NCBI RefSeq assembly: GCF_011927695.1
Contig: NZ_JAATJE010000001.1
Coordinates: 186,001 to 250,000, forward strand
Origin: Sphingomonas jejuensis
Lineage (GTDB): Bacteria > Pseudomonadota > Alphaproteobacteria > Sphingomonadales > Sphingomonadaceae
Direction of reading: 5' to 3'
DNA length: 64,000 nt
Shown: positions 25,771-36,135 of the stretch, one piece after another
Layout: every line of letters starts with the position of its first letter
How positions within the stretch are numbered: the stretch's first letter is position 1
Made by a program: the position numbers and the translations under genes
The notes under the pieces: generated by a model
What the model was told of the DNA's origin: nothing
The model's input: only the letters and a program-made list of their open reading frames with translations
Databases searched by the model: none

Positions 25771-25815
25771 CGAGCATGCTTGAGAGGGCCGCGCCCGCTG
25801 GCTAGAGCCGGTGGG

Positions 25816-28542
25816 ATGAGCGAGCTTCCCAAGACCTTCGACCCCGCCGAGATCGAGGCGCGCTGGTATGCGCGCTGGGAAGGGGAAGGGCTGTTCCGGC
25901 CCGACCGTCCCGACGCCGACCCGTGGACGATCGTGATCCCGCCGCCCAACGTGACGGGATCGCTCCATATCGGCCATGCGCTGGACGTGACGCTGCAGGA
26001 CATCCTGACGCGGCATGCGCGGCTGAAGGGCAAGGACGCGCTGTGGGTGGTCGGCACCGACCATGCGGGCATCGCCACCCAGATGGTGGTGGAGCGCAAC
26101 CTGGCGCGCGAGAACGTCACCCGCGCGAGCCTGGGGCGCGAGGCGTTCACCCAGCGCGTGTGGGAGTGGAAGGCGGAAAGCGGCGGCCAGATCACGCGCC
26201 AGCTGCGCCGGCTGGGCGCGTCGTGCGACTGGGCCAACGAGCGCTTCACCATGGACGACGGCTTCAGCCGCGCGGTGATCGAGGCGTTCGTGCGGCTGCA
26301 CGAGGCGGGGCTGCTGTACCGCGACAAGCGGCTGGTGAACTGGGACCCGCATTTCCGCACCGCGATCAGCGACCTGGAGGTCGAGACGCGCGAGGTGCAG
26401 GGCAAGTTCTGGCACCTGGCCTATCCGCTCGCGGACGGCAGCGGGCATATTTCCGTCGCGACCACGCGGCCGGAGACGATGCTGGCCGACATGGCGGTGG
26501 CGGTGAATCCGTCGGACGATCGCTACACGCACCTCGTCGGCAAGCAGATCCGGCTGCCGATCACCGGCCGGCTGATCCCGATCGTCACAGACGAGCATGC
26601 CGACCCGGAGCTGGGATCGGGCGCGGTGAAGATCACGCCGGGCCACGACTTCAACGATTTCGAGGTCGGGCGCCGCGCCGGCATCGAGGCGCGCGACATG
26701 CTCAACATGCTGGATGCCGATGCGCGCATCATCCAGACCGCCGACGGGCTGGTCCCGGACACGCTGATCGGGCTCGACCGGTTCGAGGCGCGGAAAGCCG
26801 TCGTCGCGCAGCTGGAGGCCGAAGGCACGCTGGAGCGGGTCGAGGACCGTGTGATCCAGACGCCCTATGGCGACCGGTCCGGCGTGGTCATCGAGCCGTG
26901 GCTGACCGACCAATGGTATGTGGATGCCAAGACGCTGGCAGGGCCGGCGATCGAGGCGGTGCGATCCGGCACCATCAAAGTAGTGCCGGAGAGCTGGACC
27001 AAGACCTATTACAACTGGATGGAGAACATCCAGCCCTGGTGCGTGTCGCGCCAGCTGTGGTGGGGGCACCGCATCCCGGCCTGGTTCGCCGAGGACGGCC
27101 GCGTGTTCGTGGCACGCGACGAGGCGCAGGCGCAGGCGCAGGCGGGCGACGGCGTCGCGCTGACCCGCGATCCGGACGTGCTGGACACCTGGTTCTCGTC
27201 CGCGCTGTGGCCGTTCGGGACGTTGGGGTGGCCGGAGGAGGGCGGCAAGCTGCCCCGCCATTACCCCAACGACGTGCTCATTTCCGGCTTCGACATCCTG
27301 TTCTTCTGGGATGCCCGCATGATCATGCAAGGGCTGCAGATGACGGGCGAGGTGCCGTTCCGCACGCTCTACCTGCACGGGCTGGTGCGCGACGCGACCG
27401 GCGCGAAAATGTCGAAGTCGAAGGGCAACACGGTTGATCCGTTGGGTCTGATCGACCGGTACGGCGCGGATGCGCTGCGCTTCACGCTGGCGGCGATGGA
27501 GAGCCAGGGCCGCGACATCAAGCTGGATGAAAAGCGGGTCGAGGGATATCGCAACTTCGCCACCAAGCTGTGGAATGCGAGCCGGTTCGCGCAGGCGAAC
27601 GGTATCGGCGGATCGAGCGGGCGCGAGCCCCCGGCCGCGACCGGGATCGTCAACCAGTGGATCGTCGCCGAGACCCAGGCGACCGTCCACCGCATGGACC
27701 TGGCGATCGCCGACCTGCGTTTCGACGAGGCGGCCAACACGATCTACCAGTTCGCGTGGAGTCGGTTCTGCGACTGGTATCTGGAGCTGATCAAGGGCGC
27801 GGTCGACGAGGAGACCCGGGCCGTTGCCGGCTGGGTGCTGGACCAGATCCTGGTCATGCTGCACCCGTTCATGCCGTTCGTGACGGAAGAACTCTGGGGG
27901 CTGCTCGGCACGCGGAAGACGCCGCTGATCACGGCCGATTGGCCGATGGCGGACGCGCGGGCGATCGATCCGGCGGCGAGCGCCGATGTCAAATGGCTGA
28001 TCCGGCTGGTTGAAGAGGTGCGGGCAGCACGCACCGAAGTAAATGTGCCGCCAGCGGCTCGCACAGAGCTGATGGTTCTGGCAACGGCGCGCGCAGGATA
28101 CACGGCAGGCAGCGCACCTCCAGTCCCACGAGACCTGATCGCTCGCATTGAGCGGCTGCGTTTGCCGCTTCGACGACTGGCGCGGGTTGATCGCGCCATC
28201 TTCCTCAATATGGGCATTGAGATTGATCTGGAGACTGGCGAGCATCTTGATGTCAGCCGAGACGGACAGGGCGAGCGCACGTTGGGTCCGCAGATTGTCA
28301 TTGATGACATGACCTTCATCCTTCCGCTCGAAGGCGTGATCGACGTGGGCGCCGAGCGCGATCGGCTCGCCAAGGCGCTGGCCGCAGCGGCCAAGGAGCG
28401 CGACGCGCTGGCAGGGCGGCTGGGCAATGCGAGCTTTGTCGAGCGCGCGAAGCCCGAGGCGGTCGAGAAGGCGCGCGCGGACCATGATGCGCGCGCGGCG
28501 GAAGCGGAGCGGCTGGAGGCGGCGCTGGCACGGCTGGGCTGA
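25816..28542 (+). CDS. valS: Valyl-tRNA synthetase
   Basis: A 908-residue class I synthetase started at [10 protein letters not shown] (25816). [15 protein letters not shown] carries the HIGH motif, the editing domain includes [17 protein letters not shown], and [12 protein letters not shown] is the KMSKS loop near residue 535. The C-terminus has the anticodon-binding helices and a coiled-coil arm ([19 protein letters not shown]). Between about 28005 and 28345, codon choice turns visibly more A/T-ending and the protein departs from what I expect of the family, which suggests a recombined patch. Confidence 0.95.
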   Translation: MSELPKTFDPAEIEARWYARWEGEGLFRPDRPDADPWTIVIPPPNVTGSLHIGHALDVTLQDILTRHARLKGKDALWVVGTDHAGIATQMVVERNLARENVTRASLGREAFTQRVWEWKAESGGQITRQLRRLGASCDWANERFTMDDGFSRAVIEAFVRLHEAGLLYRDKRLVNWDPHFRTAISDLEVETREVQGKFWHLAYPLADGSGHISVATTRPETMLADMAVAVNPSDDRYTHLVGKQIRLPITGRLIPIVTDEHADPELGSGAVKITPGHDFNDFEVGRRAGIEARDMLNMLDADARIIQTADGLVPDTLIGLDRFEARKAVVAQLEAEGTLERVEDRVIQTPYGDRSGVVIEPWLTDQWYVDAKTLAGPAIEAVRSGTIKVVPESWTKTYYNWMENIQPWCVSRQLWWGHRIPAWFAEDGRVFVARDEAQAQAQAGDGVALTRDPDVLDTWFSSALWPFGTLGWPEEGGKLPRHYPNDVLISGFDILFFWDARMIMQGLQMTGEVPFRTLYLHGLVRDATGAKMSKSKGNTVDPLGLIDRYGADALRFTLAAMESQGRDIKLDEKRVEGYRNFATKLWNASRFAQANGIGGSSGREPPAATGIVNQWIVAETQATVHRMDLAIADLRFDEAANTIYQFAWSRFCDWYLELIKGAVDEETRAVAGWVLDQILVMLHPFMPFVTEELWGLLGTRKTPLITADWPMADARAIDPAASADVKWLIRLVEEVRAARTEVNVPPAARTELMVLATARAGYTAGSAPPVPRDLIARIERLRLPLRRLARVDRAIFLNMGIEIDLETGEHLDVSRDGQGERTLGPQIVIDDMTFILPLEGVIDVGAERDRLAKALAAAAKERDALAGRLGNASFVERAKPEAVEKARADHDARAAEAERLEAALARLG

Positions 28543-28682
28543 GCGCGGCCGGTCCTGCCTCCCGCCGTCGCGGTCGGGGAGCCGGGCAGGGCCTGGACAG
28601 GCTCAGGCCGCGCGTTGCCGGAATTGACGGTGCGAGGCAGGTCCAGCCAACGCGGCGGTTGAACCGTCGCGGCGTCGGCAAA

Positions 28683-29576
28683 TCAGCGCGGCGCGGCGAC
28701 CTCGATCACCTGCCGGGCGATGCGCGCCGTGCAGGGGGTGTGGGCAAGCACCTCCCCGTCGATCGACACCGGCATCGGCTTTTCGGTGGAGAGGCGGAAC
28801 TGCTGGCCGTGGAATTCCTCATAGGTCTGCTTGCGCGAGCGCAGGCGAAGGAGGCTTGCCGACCAGCTCCACAGCAGGCGGTGGCGCGCCTTGCCGGTGA
28901 CGACCTGGACGACGATCTCCCCACTGTCGACACGGGCATCCTCGACCAGTTCCGCGCCGCCGTGGAAGCGGCCGTTGGCGATGCGGACCTCCACCGCATC
29001 CAGCGTGCGGGCGGTGGTGCCGTCGTCGACGGTGAGGCTGAACGGCTTGAAGCGCGACAGGCGGTAGCCCGCCCAGGCGAGATAGCCGGTGCGGCCGAGC
29101 ATCTTCTTCAGCCCGTGCGGCACGGTCTCCGCGATCAGCGGCGCGAGACCGAGCGTGGCGCAATTGGCGTAATAATCGTCGTCGATCATGCCGAGATCGA
29201 TGCGGCGGCGCGCGCCGTTGGCGATCACGCCGATGGCGCCGTCGAGGTCGAGCGGGATGCCGAGCGTGCGCGCGAAGCTGTTGGCGGTGCCGAGCGGCAG
29301 CAGCGCGAACACGGTTCTGGTGCGGACGAAATCATCAACGGCGGACGACAAGGAGCCGTCGCCGCCGCCGACGATCACCATCGGCGGGCTGGTTTCCAGC
29401 GCCTTCTTGATGACGTCGCGGAAATGCTTGGGATTGCGGACGGCGTGGGCCGACAGCAGGGTGATGCCGGCGTCCTTCAGCTTCCGCCGTGCGTCCTTGA
29501 ATGTCGCGCGACCCCGCCGGGACTGCGCGTTCACCACCAGGATCGCCTCGCGCGGCAACGCGTCCGTGTCGGTCAT
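28683..29576 (-). CDS. Diacylglycerol kinase-family lipid kinase
   Basis: A 297-residue protein with the DAGK catalytic signature: ILVVNAQSRRGR at residue 12, then VIVGGGDGSLSSAVD, and LPLGTANSFARTLGIP. The C-terminal beta domain has GLAPLIAETV and EVRIANGRFHGG. Family members (YegS, DgkB, sphingosine kinase relatives) phosphorylate diacylglycerol or related lipids with ATP. In a sphingomonad a sphingoid substrate is conceivable but not shown. Soluble, probably membrane-associated. Confidence 0.88.
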   Translation of the reverse strand: MTDTDALPREAILVVNAQSRRGRATFKDARRKLKDAGITLLSAHAVRNPKHFRDVIKKALETSPPMVIVGGGDGSLSSAVDDFVRTRTVFALLPLGTANSFARTLGIPLDLDGAIGVIANGARRRIDLGMIDDDYYANCATLGLAPLIAETVPHGLKKMLGRTGYLAWAGYRLSRFKPFSLTVDDGTTARTLDAVEVRIANGRFHGGAELVEDARVDSGEIVVQVVTGKARHRLLWSWSASLLRLRSRKQTYEEFHGQQFRLSTEKPMPVSIDGEVLAHTPCTARIARQVIEVAAPR

Positions 29577-29658
29577 CGCGCAGAGACATGGGGCGGCTTG
29601 CGGGCTTCGGCAAGCGAAGCGGCTTGGGACGTCGCTGTTTTCGGTTTAGGCGGCACGC

Positions 29659-30657
29659 ATGAGTCCTGCCTTTCCGGCCACGCGCCTCCGCCGTACCCGC
29701 GCTTCCGCCTGGAGCCGCCGCATGTTCGCGGAGACCCGCCTGGGCGCCGCCGACCTCATCTGGCCGCTGTTCGTCGCCGAGGGCGACCGCGCCGGCAGCC
29801 CCGTGGGAAGCCTGCCGGGCGTCAGCCGCTGGTCGATCGATGCGATCGTCGAGCGCGGGCGCGAGGCCCGCGACCTGGGCATCCCCTGTGTCGCCCTGTT
29901 CCCGGACACGCCGCGCGACCTGCGCAGCGACGACGGTGCGGAGGCGCTGTCGCCGGACAACCTGGTCTGCCGCGCGATCGCCGCGCTGAAGGACGCGGTG
30001 CCGGAGGTGGGCGTGCTCGCCGACGTGGCGCTGGACCCCTATACCAGCCACGGCCACGACGGGCTGGTGGACGATGACGGTCGCGTGCTGAACGACCGCA
30101 CGGTGGAGGTGCTGGCGCTGCAGGCGCTGGTGCTGGCGCGGGCGGGCGCCGACATCGTGGCGCCGTCCGACATGATGGACGGGCGCGTGGCGGCGATCCG
30201 CGGGATGCTGGAACGCGACGGGCACGGCGACGTGCAGATCATGGCCTATGCGGCCAAATATGCGTCGGCCTTCTATGGGCCGTTCCGGGACGCAGTGGGG
30301 TCTGGAAGCCGGCTGAAGGGATCCAAGTCGACCTACCAGATGGACCCGGCGAACGGCGACGAGGCGCTGCGCGAGGTGGCGATGGATCTGGCGGAGGGCG
30401 CCGACAGCGTGATCGTGAAGCCGGGATTGCCGTACCTGGATATCGTGCGGCGGGTGCGCGAGCGGTTCGAGGTGCCGGTCTTCGCCTACGCCGTGTCGGG
30501 CGAATATGCGATGATCGAGGCGGCGGCCGCGGCCGGTGCCGGCGACCGGGACGCGATGGTGATGGAAACGCTCATCGCCTTTCGCCGGGCCGGCGCGACG
30601 GGGGTGCTGACCTATCACGCGCCGCTGGCGGCCCGGCTGCTGGCGGAGGCGCGCTGA
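29659..30657 (+). CDS. hemB: Delta-aminolevulinic acid dehydratase (porphobilinogen synthase)
   Basis: A 332-residue enzyme that condenses two 5-aminolevulinates into porphobilinogen for haem. Conserved parts include RLRRTRASAWSRRMFAETRL, LIWPLFVAEG, GVLADVALDPYTSHGHDG (metal region), the Schiff-base lysines in MAYAAKYASAFYGPFRDAV and DSVIVKPGLPYLD, and YQMDPAN. Length is normal. The stop overlaps the next start (TGATG), so it is cotranscribed with the membrane-bound spermidine-synthase-like gene. Confidence 0.95.
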   Translation: MSPAFPATRLRRTRASAWSRRMFAETRLGAADLIWPLFVAEGDRAGSPVGSLPGVSRWSIDAIVERGREARDLGIPCVALFPDTPRDLRSDDGAEALSPDNLVCRAIAALKDAVPEVGVLADVALDPYTSHGHDGLVDDDGRVLNDRTVEVLALQALVLARAGADIVAPSDMMDGRVAAIRGMLERDGHGDVQIMAYAAKYASAFYGPFRDAVGSGSRLKGSKSTYQMDPANGDEALREVAMDLAEGADSVIVKPGLPYLDIVRRVRERFEVPVFAYAVSGEYAMIEAAAAAGAGDRDAMVMETLIAFRRAGATGVLTYHAPLAARLLAEAR

Positions 30658-32939
30658 TGGCAACGCAGGCGGGCGCGTGGACCGCGCCCCGCGAACGCGA
30701 CCTCAGCCGGTTTCGTGGGCCGCTGTTCGTGCTCACCATCCTTCTGGGCTCGTTTCTGCTGTTCCTGGTGCAGCCGATGGTGGCGCGCATGGCGCTGCCG
30801 CGGCTGGGCGGGGCGCCGGCGGTGTGGAACAGCGCCATGCTGGTCTACCAGGCGCTGCTGCTCGGCGGATATGCCTATGCGCACTGGATCGGGAAGCTTC
30901 GGCCGCGCCGGCAGGCGGCGGTACACGTCGCGCTGCTTGCCGTCGCGGCATTGTGGCTGCCGATCGGGCTGATCGCGGCGATGCCGGAGCCGGACTTCTC
31001 ACCCGTGCTGTGGGTGCCGTGGCTGCTGGTGCTGTCGATCGGGCCGCTGTTCTTCGCGGTGTCGGCGCAGGCGCCGCTGATGCAGCGCTGGTATTCGGCG
31101 GCAAGCGGGGGGCGCGACCCCTATGCGCTTTATGCCGCGTCGAACCTGGGCAGCTTTGCCGGGCTGATCGCCTATCCGCTGCTGGTGGAGCCGGAACTGC
31201 CGCTGGCGGGGCAGAGCCTGCTGTGGACCGGCGGCTATGTGGTGCTGGTGGCGCTGGTGCTGGCCTGCGCGGCGCAACTGCCGACGCGCGACGCGCCGCA
31301 GGTGTCCGACCTGCCGGCGACCACGCCGCCGCCGACGATGCGGCGGAAGCTGACCTGGGTCGCGCTGGCGCTGGTGCCGTCGGGGCTGATGCTGTCGACC
31401 AGCACCTATCTGACCACCGACATCGTGGCGATGCCGCTCCTGTGGGCGATGCCGCTTGGCATCTATCTGCTGAGCTTCACCGTCGCGTTCGCCCGGCGGC
31501 AGGCGGTGGCGGAGCTGATAACGCGGATGGCGCCGCTCACCATCATCGTGATGGGCGGACTGGCGATGCGGCAGAGCCCGCAGCAGCCGGTGTTCGGCGC
31601 CGTCCTGGCGCTCACCCTGCTATTCGTGGTGTCGGTGGCGCTGCATGCGGAGATGTACCGGACGCGACCGGCGCCCGAGCGGCTGACGGGTTTCTACCTC
31701 GCCATGTCGATCGGCGGGGCGCTGGGCGGCGTGTTCGCCGGGCTGATCGCGCCCGTGCTGTTCGACTGGACCTATGAGCACCCGATCCTGATCCTGGCGG
31801 CGGGGCTGCTGGTGCCGCAATATTTCCTGTTCCCCGCGATCGAGCGTTGGTGGTCGGACGACGCCAAGGCGAAGTATCTGGCGGCCGGGATCACCGCGGT
31901 GACGATCATCATCGCGGTGTTCGCGATCCGCGCGCCGACGGTCTGGCTGATCCGCAACGGCGAGGCCTTCGGCGCGATCGGCATCGGCCTGCTCGCGATC
32001 TTCGCCATCGGCATCCGGCCCGTCTACATGGTGACGCTGGGTGCGATCATCCTGGTGTTCGGCGGCTGGCAGGCGCTGGAGATGAGCGCGACGTCGCAGG
32101 CGCGGACGCGGAGCTATTTCGGTGTCTACACGGTGCGCGACTTCCGGCTGGACGAGGCGCGGACGCTGGCGCACGGCACCACCTTTCACGGCATCCAGCG
32201 GCAGACGCCGGGGCGCGAGCGTGAGCCGACCAGCTATTATTCGCCGACGTCGGGCGTGGGACAGGCGCTGCTGGCGCTGCCCGAGCTTGCGGGGCCGGCG
32301 GCGCGGGTCGGGATCGTCGGGCTGGGGACGGGGACGCTCGCCTGCTACCGCCGGCCGGGGCAGCAGTGGACCTTCTACGAGATCGACGAGCAGGTCGTGC
32401 GCATCGCGCGCGACAGCGGACAGTTCAGCTTCCTGTCGCGCTGCGCGCCGGGGGTGCACATCGTGCTGGGCGACGCGCGGCTGAGCCTGGCGGCGCAGCG
32501 CCCGGGCACGCTGGACCTTCTGGCCCTGGATGCCTTTTCGTCCGACGTGGTCCCGGCGCACCTGCTGACGCTGGAGGCGTTCGCCGCCTACGGCCGCGTG
32601 CTGGCACCCGACGGCATGCTGCTGGTGCACATCTCCAACCGCTTCCTGGACCTGGAGCCGGTGCTGTCGGCGGCGGCGACTCAGGGCGGCTGGGTCGCCG
32701 CCGTGCTGGTCGACGCAATCCCGCCGGATGCGCCGGACGCCGTGTTCCGATCGAGTTCGGTATGGGTCGCGATGAGCCGCGACGTCGACACGATCCGGCG
32801 CTTCATCTCAACGCCGGCGGCGCTCACCGCGCCGTGGCGGCCGCTGGAGGAGCGGCCCGGATTCCGGGCATGGACCGACGATTTCTCAAGCGTGCTGCCG
32901 CTCCTGATCTCCGGACGGAGCGAGCGGGAGGAGCGTTGA
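30657..32939 (+). CDS. Fused membrane/spermidine-synthase-like protein
   Basis: A 760-residue protein. The first 480 residues contain about a dozen membrane helices (FVLTILLGSFLLFLVQPMVARMALP onward, with PYALYAASNLGSFAGL typical of the family). The C-terminal 220 residues form a SAM/polyamine-type Rossmann domain with VGIVGLGTGTLACY, FYEIDEQVVRIA and LDLLALDAFSSDVVPAHLLT. This fusion is widespread but its reaction is not known; it is not a bona fide spermidine synthase by sequence. Inner membrane. Confidence 0.88.
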   Translation: MATQAGAWTAPRERDLSRFRGPLFVLTILLGSFLLFLVQPMVARMALPRLGGAPAVWNSAMLVYQALLLGGYAYAHWIGKLRPRRQAAVHVALLAVAALWLPIGLIAAMPEPDFSPVLWVPWLLVLSIGPLFFAVSAQAPLMQRWYSAASGGRDPYALYAASNLGSFAGLIAYPLLVEPELPLAGQSLLWTGGYVVLVALVLACAAQLPTRDAPQVSDLPATTPPPTMRRKLTWVALALVPSGLMLSTSTYLTTDIVAMPLLWAMPLGIYLLSFTVAFARRQAVAELITRMAPLTIIVMGGLAMRQSPQQPVFGAVLALTLLFVVSVALHAEMYRTRPAPERLTGFYLAMSIGGALGGVFAGLIAPVLFDWTYEHPILILAAGLLVPQYFLFPAIERWWSDDAKAKYLAAGITAVTIIIAVFAIRAPTVWLIRNGEAFGAIGIGLLAIFAIGIRPVYMVTLGAIILVFGGWQALEMSATSQARTRSYFGVYTVRDFRLDEARTLAHGTTFHGIQRQTPGREREPTSYYSPTSGVGQALLALPELAGPAARVGIVGLGTGTLACYRRPGQQWTFYEIDEQVVRIARDSGQFSFLSRCAPGVHIVLGDARLSLAAQRPGTLDLLALDAFSSDVVPAHLLTLEAFAAYGRVLAPDGMLLVHISNRFLDLEPVLSAAATQGGWVAAVLVDAIPPDAPDAVFRSSSVWVAMSRDVDTIRRFISTPAALTAPWRPLEERPGFRAWTDDFSSVLPLLISGRSEREER

Positions 32940-32940
32940 G

Positions 32941-33438
32941 CTAGGCCGAGAGGCCGGCGCGCAGGGGCGCGATGCGCGCGGCCTGATCGTCGACGACGCG
33001 CTGGGCGTCACCGCGGAGCGCCAGCAGCTCGTCCGTTCCGGCGGTCTCGCCGGCGGCGATGCGATCGGCAAGCAGCGAGTCGGTGGCGGCGAGTGCGGCG
33101 GATGCGGCGGCGCGGCTGGCCTCCAGCGCGGACAGGGCGGCCTGCGCCGCGACCCAGCGCTCACTGCCGCTCGCGGTGCCATGACCGGCGCGAATGGTGC
33201 GCGACGCACCGGGAAACGCCTGATCGAAGTCGCGCCGGCCCGCGTCGACATCGGCGCGGATGGAATCGATCCGGGTGCGAAGCGCGGCATCGGCCGGGGC
33301 CGGCGGCGTCGCCGGAGGCGTGGTGATGGCGTCGCTGCGGCTTTCCACGGCACGGATGCCGAGCGACGGAAAGGCACCATCGTCCCGCGCGGCGCATCCG
33401 GACAGGAGAAGAAGGGCGGGGAGAAGCGGGCGCAGCAT
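32941..33438 (-). CDS. Hypothetical lipoprotein
   Basis: A 165-residue protein with a lipoprotein signal MLRPLLPALLLLSGCAA, so Cys15 is the likely lipidated residue. After a proline/threonine-rich stretch (ITTPPATPPAPAD) the rest is alanine-rich helix with regular heptad-like spacing (DSLLADRIAAGETAG and similar), suggesting a short coiled coil. I do not recognise a family. It is convergent with the preceding gene, separated by a few bases. Confidence 0.65.
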   Translation of the reverse strand: MLRPLLPALLLLSGCAARDDGAFPSLGIRAVESRSDAITTPPATPPAPADAALRTRIDSIRADVDAGRRDFDQAFPGASRTIRAGHGTASGSERWVAAQAALSALEASRAAASAALAATDSLLADRIAAGETAGTDELLALRGDAQRVVDDQAARIAPLRAGLSA

Positions 33439-33521
33439 GGCCGCAAGCGTCTAGCCGTGGCGCGGCAACGTCACAACGGCCTTGCGCCGCCCGCAACCTG
33501 CCTTTATGCGACCGCTTCCAC

Positions 33522-33598
33522 GCACCCGTAGCTCAGCTGGATAGAGCATCAGACTACGAATCTGAGGGTCGGGCGTTCGAATCGCTCCGGGTGCGCCA
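33522..33598 (+). tRNA. tRNA-Arg (ACG)
   Basis: A complete cloverleaf: acceptor GCACCCG pairs with CGGGTGC, D arm GCTCAGCTGGATAGAGC, anticodon ACG at 33556-33558, T arm with GTTCGAATC, and an encoded CCA at 33596-33598. Confidence 0.97.
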
Positions 33599-33949
33599 TT
33601 TTCCACCATCGATAGCGATTGCCGCGCCTGAGCCTTCGGCTCGGGTCGATCGGCCCGTCGCTGCGGCGCCTGTCGCTGCGGCCCCTGTCGTTGGCGCCGC
33701 CGCGGCATCGCGCCTGCGCATTCGCGACCACCGCATTCAGTGTCCCTCCATCCCCACTCTCCATCCGGGCGGGTGCAAGCCGTTCGGAGTGGTTAGCGCG
33801 CCGCTAACCCTTCCTTGCCGGCGGCGTCGTCCTCATCCGGGGATCGGGCGCCGGACGCCCGATCCGCACCATGTCGCCCACGCTGACGAGAGTCGTCGGT
33901 GTGCGTGCTTCCCAGGGGGGAAGACGGAAACGCGACACAGGAGGATCAG
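33599..33949 (+). promoter_or_regulatory. Upstream region of the first RTX gene
   Basis: 351 bp without a gene. It holds a perfect inverted repeat GGTTAGCG-CGC-CGCTAACC (33791-33809), an imperfect CTTCCC/GGGAAG pair around AGGG (33908-33923), and the 13-mer CATCCGGGCGGGT (33762-33774) that recurs upstream of the second RTX gene. The ribosome-binding site AGGAGGA sits just before the start. I see no obvious sigma-70 promoter. These repeats are candidate operators for the nearby LuxR-type regulators, which is inference. Confidence 0.5.
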
Positions 33950-36076
33950 ATGGCAACCCGTACTCCGCGGCCGGGGACGAACAATCCCACAACGCCCGTT
34001 CCGACGCCCACTCCGACGCCAGCGCCCACGCCCACGGCGCCCTGGGTTCTCGGCGACGACCTCAACAACTTCATCAACCTGCGTGAGCCGTCGTCCGGCG
34101 CGCACCTGACGGTGAACGCGCGCGGCAATGGCGGCAACGACACGCTGGTCGGCACCTTCAACACCAATATCCTGGAGGGCGGCACCGGCAACGACTTCAT
34201 CATCGGCGGGAAGGGAACCGGCGGCACCACCGGAAACGACTTCCTGGACGGCGGTGACGGCGACGACCTGATCTTCGGCGACGAGACGGACGGTACCGTC
34301 GGGCTGGTCGACACCAACCTGAGCGACGACGGCTTCATCGACGGCGCCGACCAGATCGTGGCGGGTGCCGGCAATGATACCGTGTGGGCCGGCGGCGGCA
34401 ACGACACCGCGTCGGGCGGCACCGGCAACGACACGCTGTACGGCCAGGCCGGCAACGACAACCTGCTGGGCGGCGATGGCGCCGACTTCCTGTGGGGTGG
34501 GTCCGGTGACGACACCATGCAGGGCGATGCCGGCAACGACACGCTGAACGGTGAAGACGGCAACGACAGCCTTGCCGGCGGCGCCAATGACGACCTGCTG
34601 AACGGCGGAGCGGGCAACGACCGCATCGCTGGTGGCACCGGGAACGACGTTGCGAACGGCGGCACCGGCAACGACACCATCCGTGGCGGCCAGGGCGACG
34701 ACCTCGTCAACGGCGATGACGGCGACGACTTCATCTACGGCGATGACGGCAACGATTCGCCGGGTGGCGACACCGGTGCGATCCCCGGGGATGACGGCAA
34801 CGACTTCATCAACGGCGGCAACGACACGCTGAACGGCGGCGCGGGCCAGGACCGCATCGACGGCCAGCTGGGCAACGACGTCATCAACGGCGGTGCCGAC
34901 AACGACCACCTGATCGGCGATCAGGGCGACGACGTGATCTCGGGCGGGACCGGCAACGACTTCGTGCAGGCCGGGGCCGACAACGACACGGTGACCGGCG
35001 ATGACGGCGACGACATCGTCAATGGTGGCGATGGCGCCGACGACCTGTCGGGCAACGCCGGCAACGACGAGCTGTACGGCGATGCCGGCAGCGACGAGGT
35101 GTCGGGCGGCACGGGGAACGACCTGATCGAGGGCGGGACCGGTGACGACCTGCTCAGCGGCGACGCCGGTGAGGACGATGTCAGCGGCGGCGACGGCAAC
35201 GACGAGATGAGCGGCGGCACCGAGAACGACACCCTTTATGGTGACGACGGCGTCGACCTCGTCTTCGGCGACGAGGGCGACGACGTGATCTACGGCGGTG
35301 CCGGCAACGACTTCGATCCCGGCAACGAAGGTGGCGTGGTTGGCGGCCTTTACGGCGGCGACGGCGACGACGACATCTTCGGCGAGGATGGCGACGACGA
35401 CCTCTATGGCGAGGACGGCGACGACTATCTCGACGGCGGCAACGGCAGCGACCTTGCCTCCGGTGGCGAAGGTGCCGACGACATCTATGGCCGGGCCGGC
35501 GATGACTTCCTGTTCGGCGGTCAAGGCCAGGATCTCGTCTATGGCGGTGCCGGCAACGACGACATCTACGGCGAAGGCGATGCCGACCGTCTCTACGGCG
35601 AAGGCGGCAACGACTATGTCACCGGCGGTGGCGGCGCCGACCTGCTTTCCGGCGGTGCGGGTGACGACGAGCTCTACGGAGACGACGGTGCCGACACCAT
35701 CCTGGGCGGCAACGGCAACGACTGGATCGTCGGCGGCATGGGTTCCGACACCCTGACCGGCGGCCAGGGCCGCGACACCTTCTGGTTCGACCAGAATGGC
35801 GGCGACGGCGACGACCGCGGCAACGACGTGATCACCGACCTGTCGGTGGCCAACAAGGACACGATCGTCATCGACGTCGACGATCCGTCGTCCTTCTCCG
35901 GCATCACGGTGACGGACAACGGCACGGACACCGTGATCAGCTGGGGCGGCCATTCGGTCACCATCCAGGGCCTGACCGGCAGCCCGTCGCTGGCGTTCCT
36001 CCGCTTCGACAGCGTGGCGGACATCAACGCGTTCAGCCAGGGCCAGGGGGGCTACGACCTGATCCAGTTCGTCTGA
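33950..36076 (+). CDS. RTX (haemolysin-type calcium-binding) repeat protein 1
   Basis: A 708-residue protein, started at the ATG at 33950 behind a strong AGGAGGATCAG. There is no Sec signal. After a proline/threonine-rich N-terminus (TPVPTPTPTPAPTPTAP) it is almost wholly glycine/aspartate nonapeptides of the form GGxGxDxLx, roughly 55 by my count, which bind calcium and fold into parallel beta-rolls outside the cell. The last 100 residues leave the repeat (ITDLSVANKDTIVIDVDD onward) and end GYDLIQFV, as expected for a C-terminal type I secretion signal. Such a protein may be an adhesin, S-layer-like protein or enzyme-free surface protein; no catalytic domain is visible. Likely exported by the transporter at 39654-45205. 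Confidence 0.88.
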   Translation: MATRTPRPGTNNPTTPVPTPTPTPAPTPTAPWVLGDDLNNFINLREPSSGAHLTVNARGNGGNDTLVGTFNTNILEGGTGNDFIIGGKGTGGTTGNDFLDGGDGDDLIFGDETDGTVGLVDTNLSDDGFIDGADQIVAGAGNDTVWAGGGNDTASGGTGNDTLYGQAGNDNLLGGDGADFLWGGSGDDTMQGDAGNDTLNGEDGNDSLAGGANDDLLNGGAGNDRIAGGTGNDVANGGTGNDTIRGGQGDDLVNGDDGDDFIYGDDGNDSPGGDTGAIPGDDGNDFINGGNDTLNGGAGQDRIDGQLGNDVINGGADNDHLIGDQGDDVISGGTGNDFVQAGADNDTVTGDDGDDIVNGGDGADDLSGNAGNDELYGDAGSDEVSGGTGNDLIEGGTGDDLLSGDAGEDDVSGGDGNDEMSGGTENDTLYGDDGVDLVFGDEGDDVIYGGAGNDFDPGNEGGVVGGLYGGDGDDDIFGEDGDDDLYGEDGDDYLDGGNGSDLASGGEGADDIYGRAGDDFLFGGQGQDLVYGGAGNDDIYGEGDADRLYGEGGNDYVTGGGGADLLSGGAGDDELYGDDGADTILGGNGNDWIVGGMGSDTLTGGQGRDTFWFDQNGGDGDDRGNDVITDLSVANKDTIVIDVDDPSSFSGITVTDNGTDTVISWGGHSVTIQGLTGSPSLAFLRFDSVADINAFSQGQGGYDLIQFV

Positions 36077-36135
36077 TCCAACCCCTCTTGGATCAGACGG
36101 GGGGAGCGGTCGAAAGGCCGCTCCCCCACTTTATT
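36071..36135 (+). terminator. Two back-to-back hairpins, the second an intrinsic terminator
   Basis: First, an 11-bp perfect stem GTCTGATCCAA / TTGGATCAGAC around a six-base loop (36071-36098), containing the stop codon. Second, a 12-bp stem starting GGGGGAGCGG and closing on a GAAA tetraloop (36100-36127), followed by ACTTTATT. The second hairpin with its T-rich tail is a convincing Rho-independent terminator. Confidence 0.88.

Noticed and set aside
25510-28485. 991-codon open frame on the minus strand
   Set aside because: It is antisense to popZ and valS and shows the composition of a GC-rich shadow frame.
33833-35953. 706-codon open frame antisense to RTX gene 1
   Set aside because: It reflects the repeat composition of the real RTX gene and has no domain of its own.
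33950-36076. RTX repeats resembling a CRISPR-like array
   Set aside because: The repeats encode a continuous glycine/aspartate protein in one frame, with no spacers of constant length and no cas genes.
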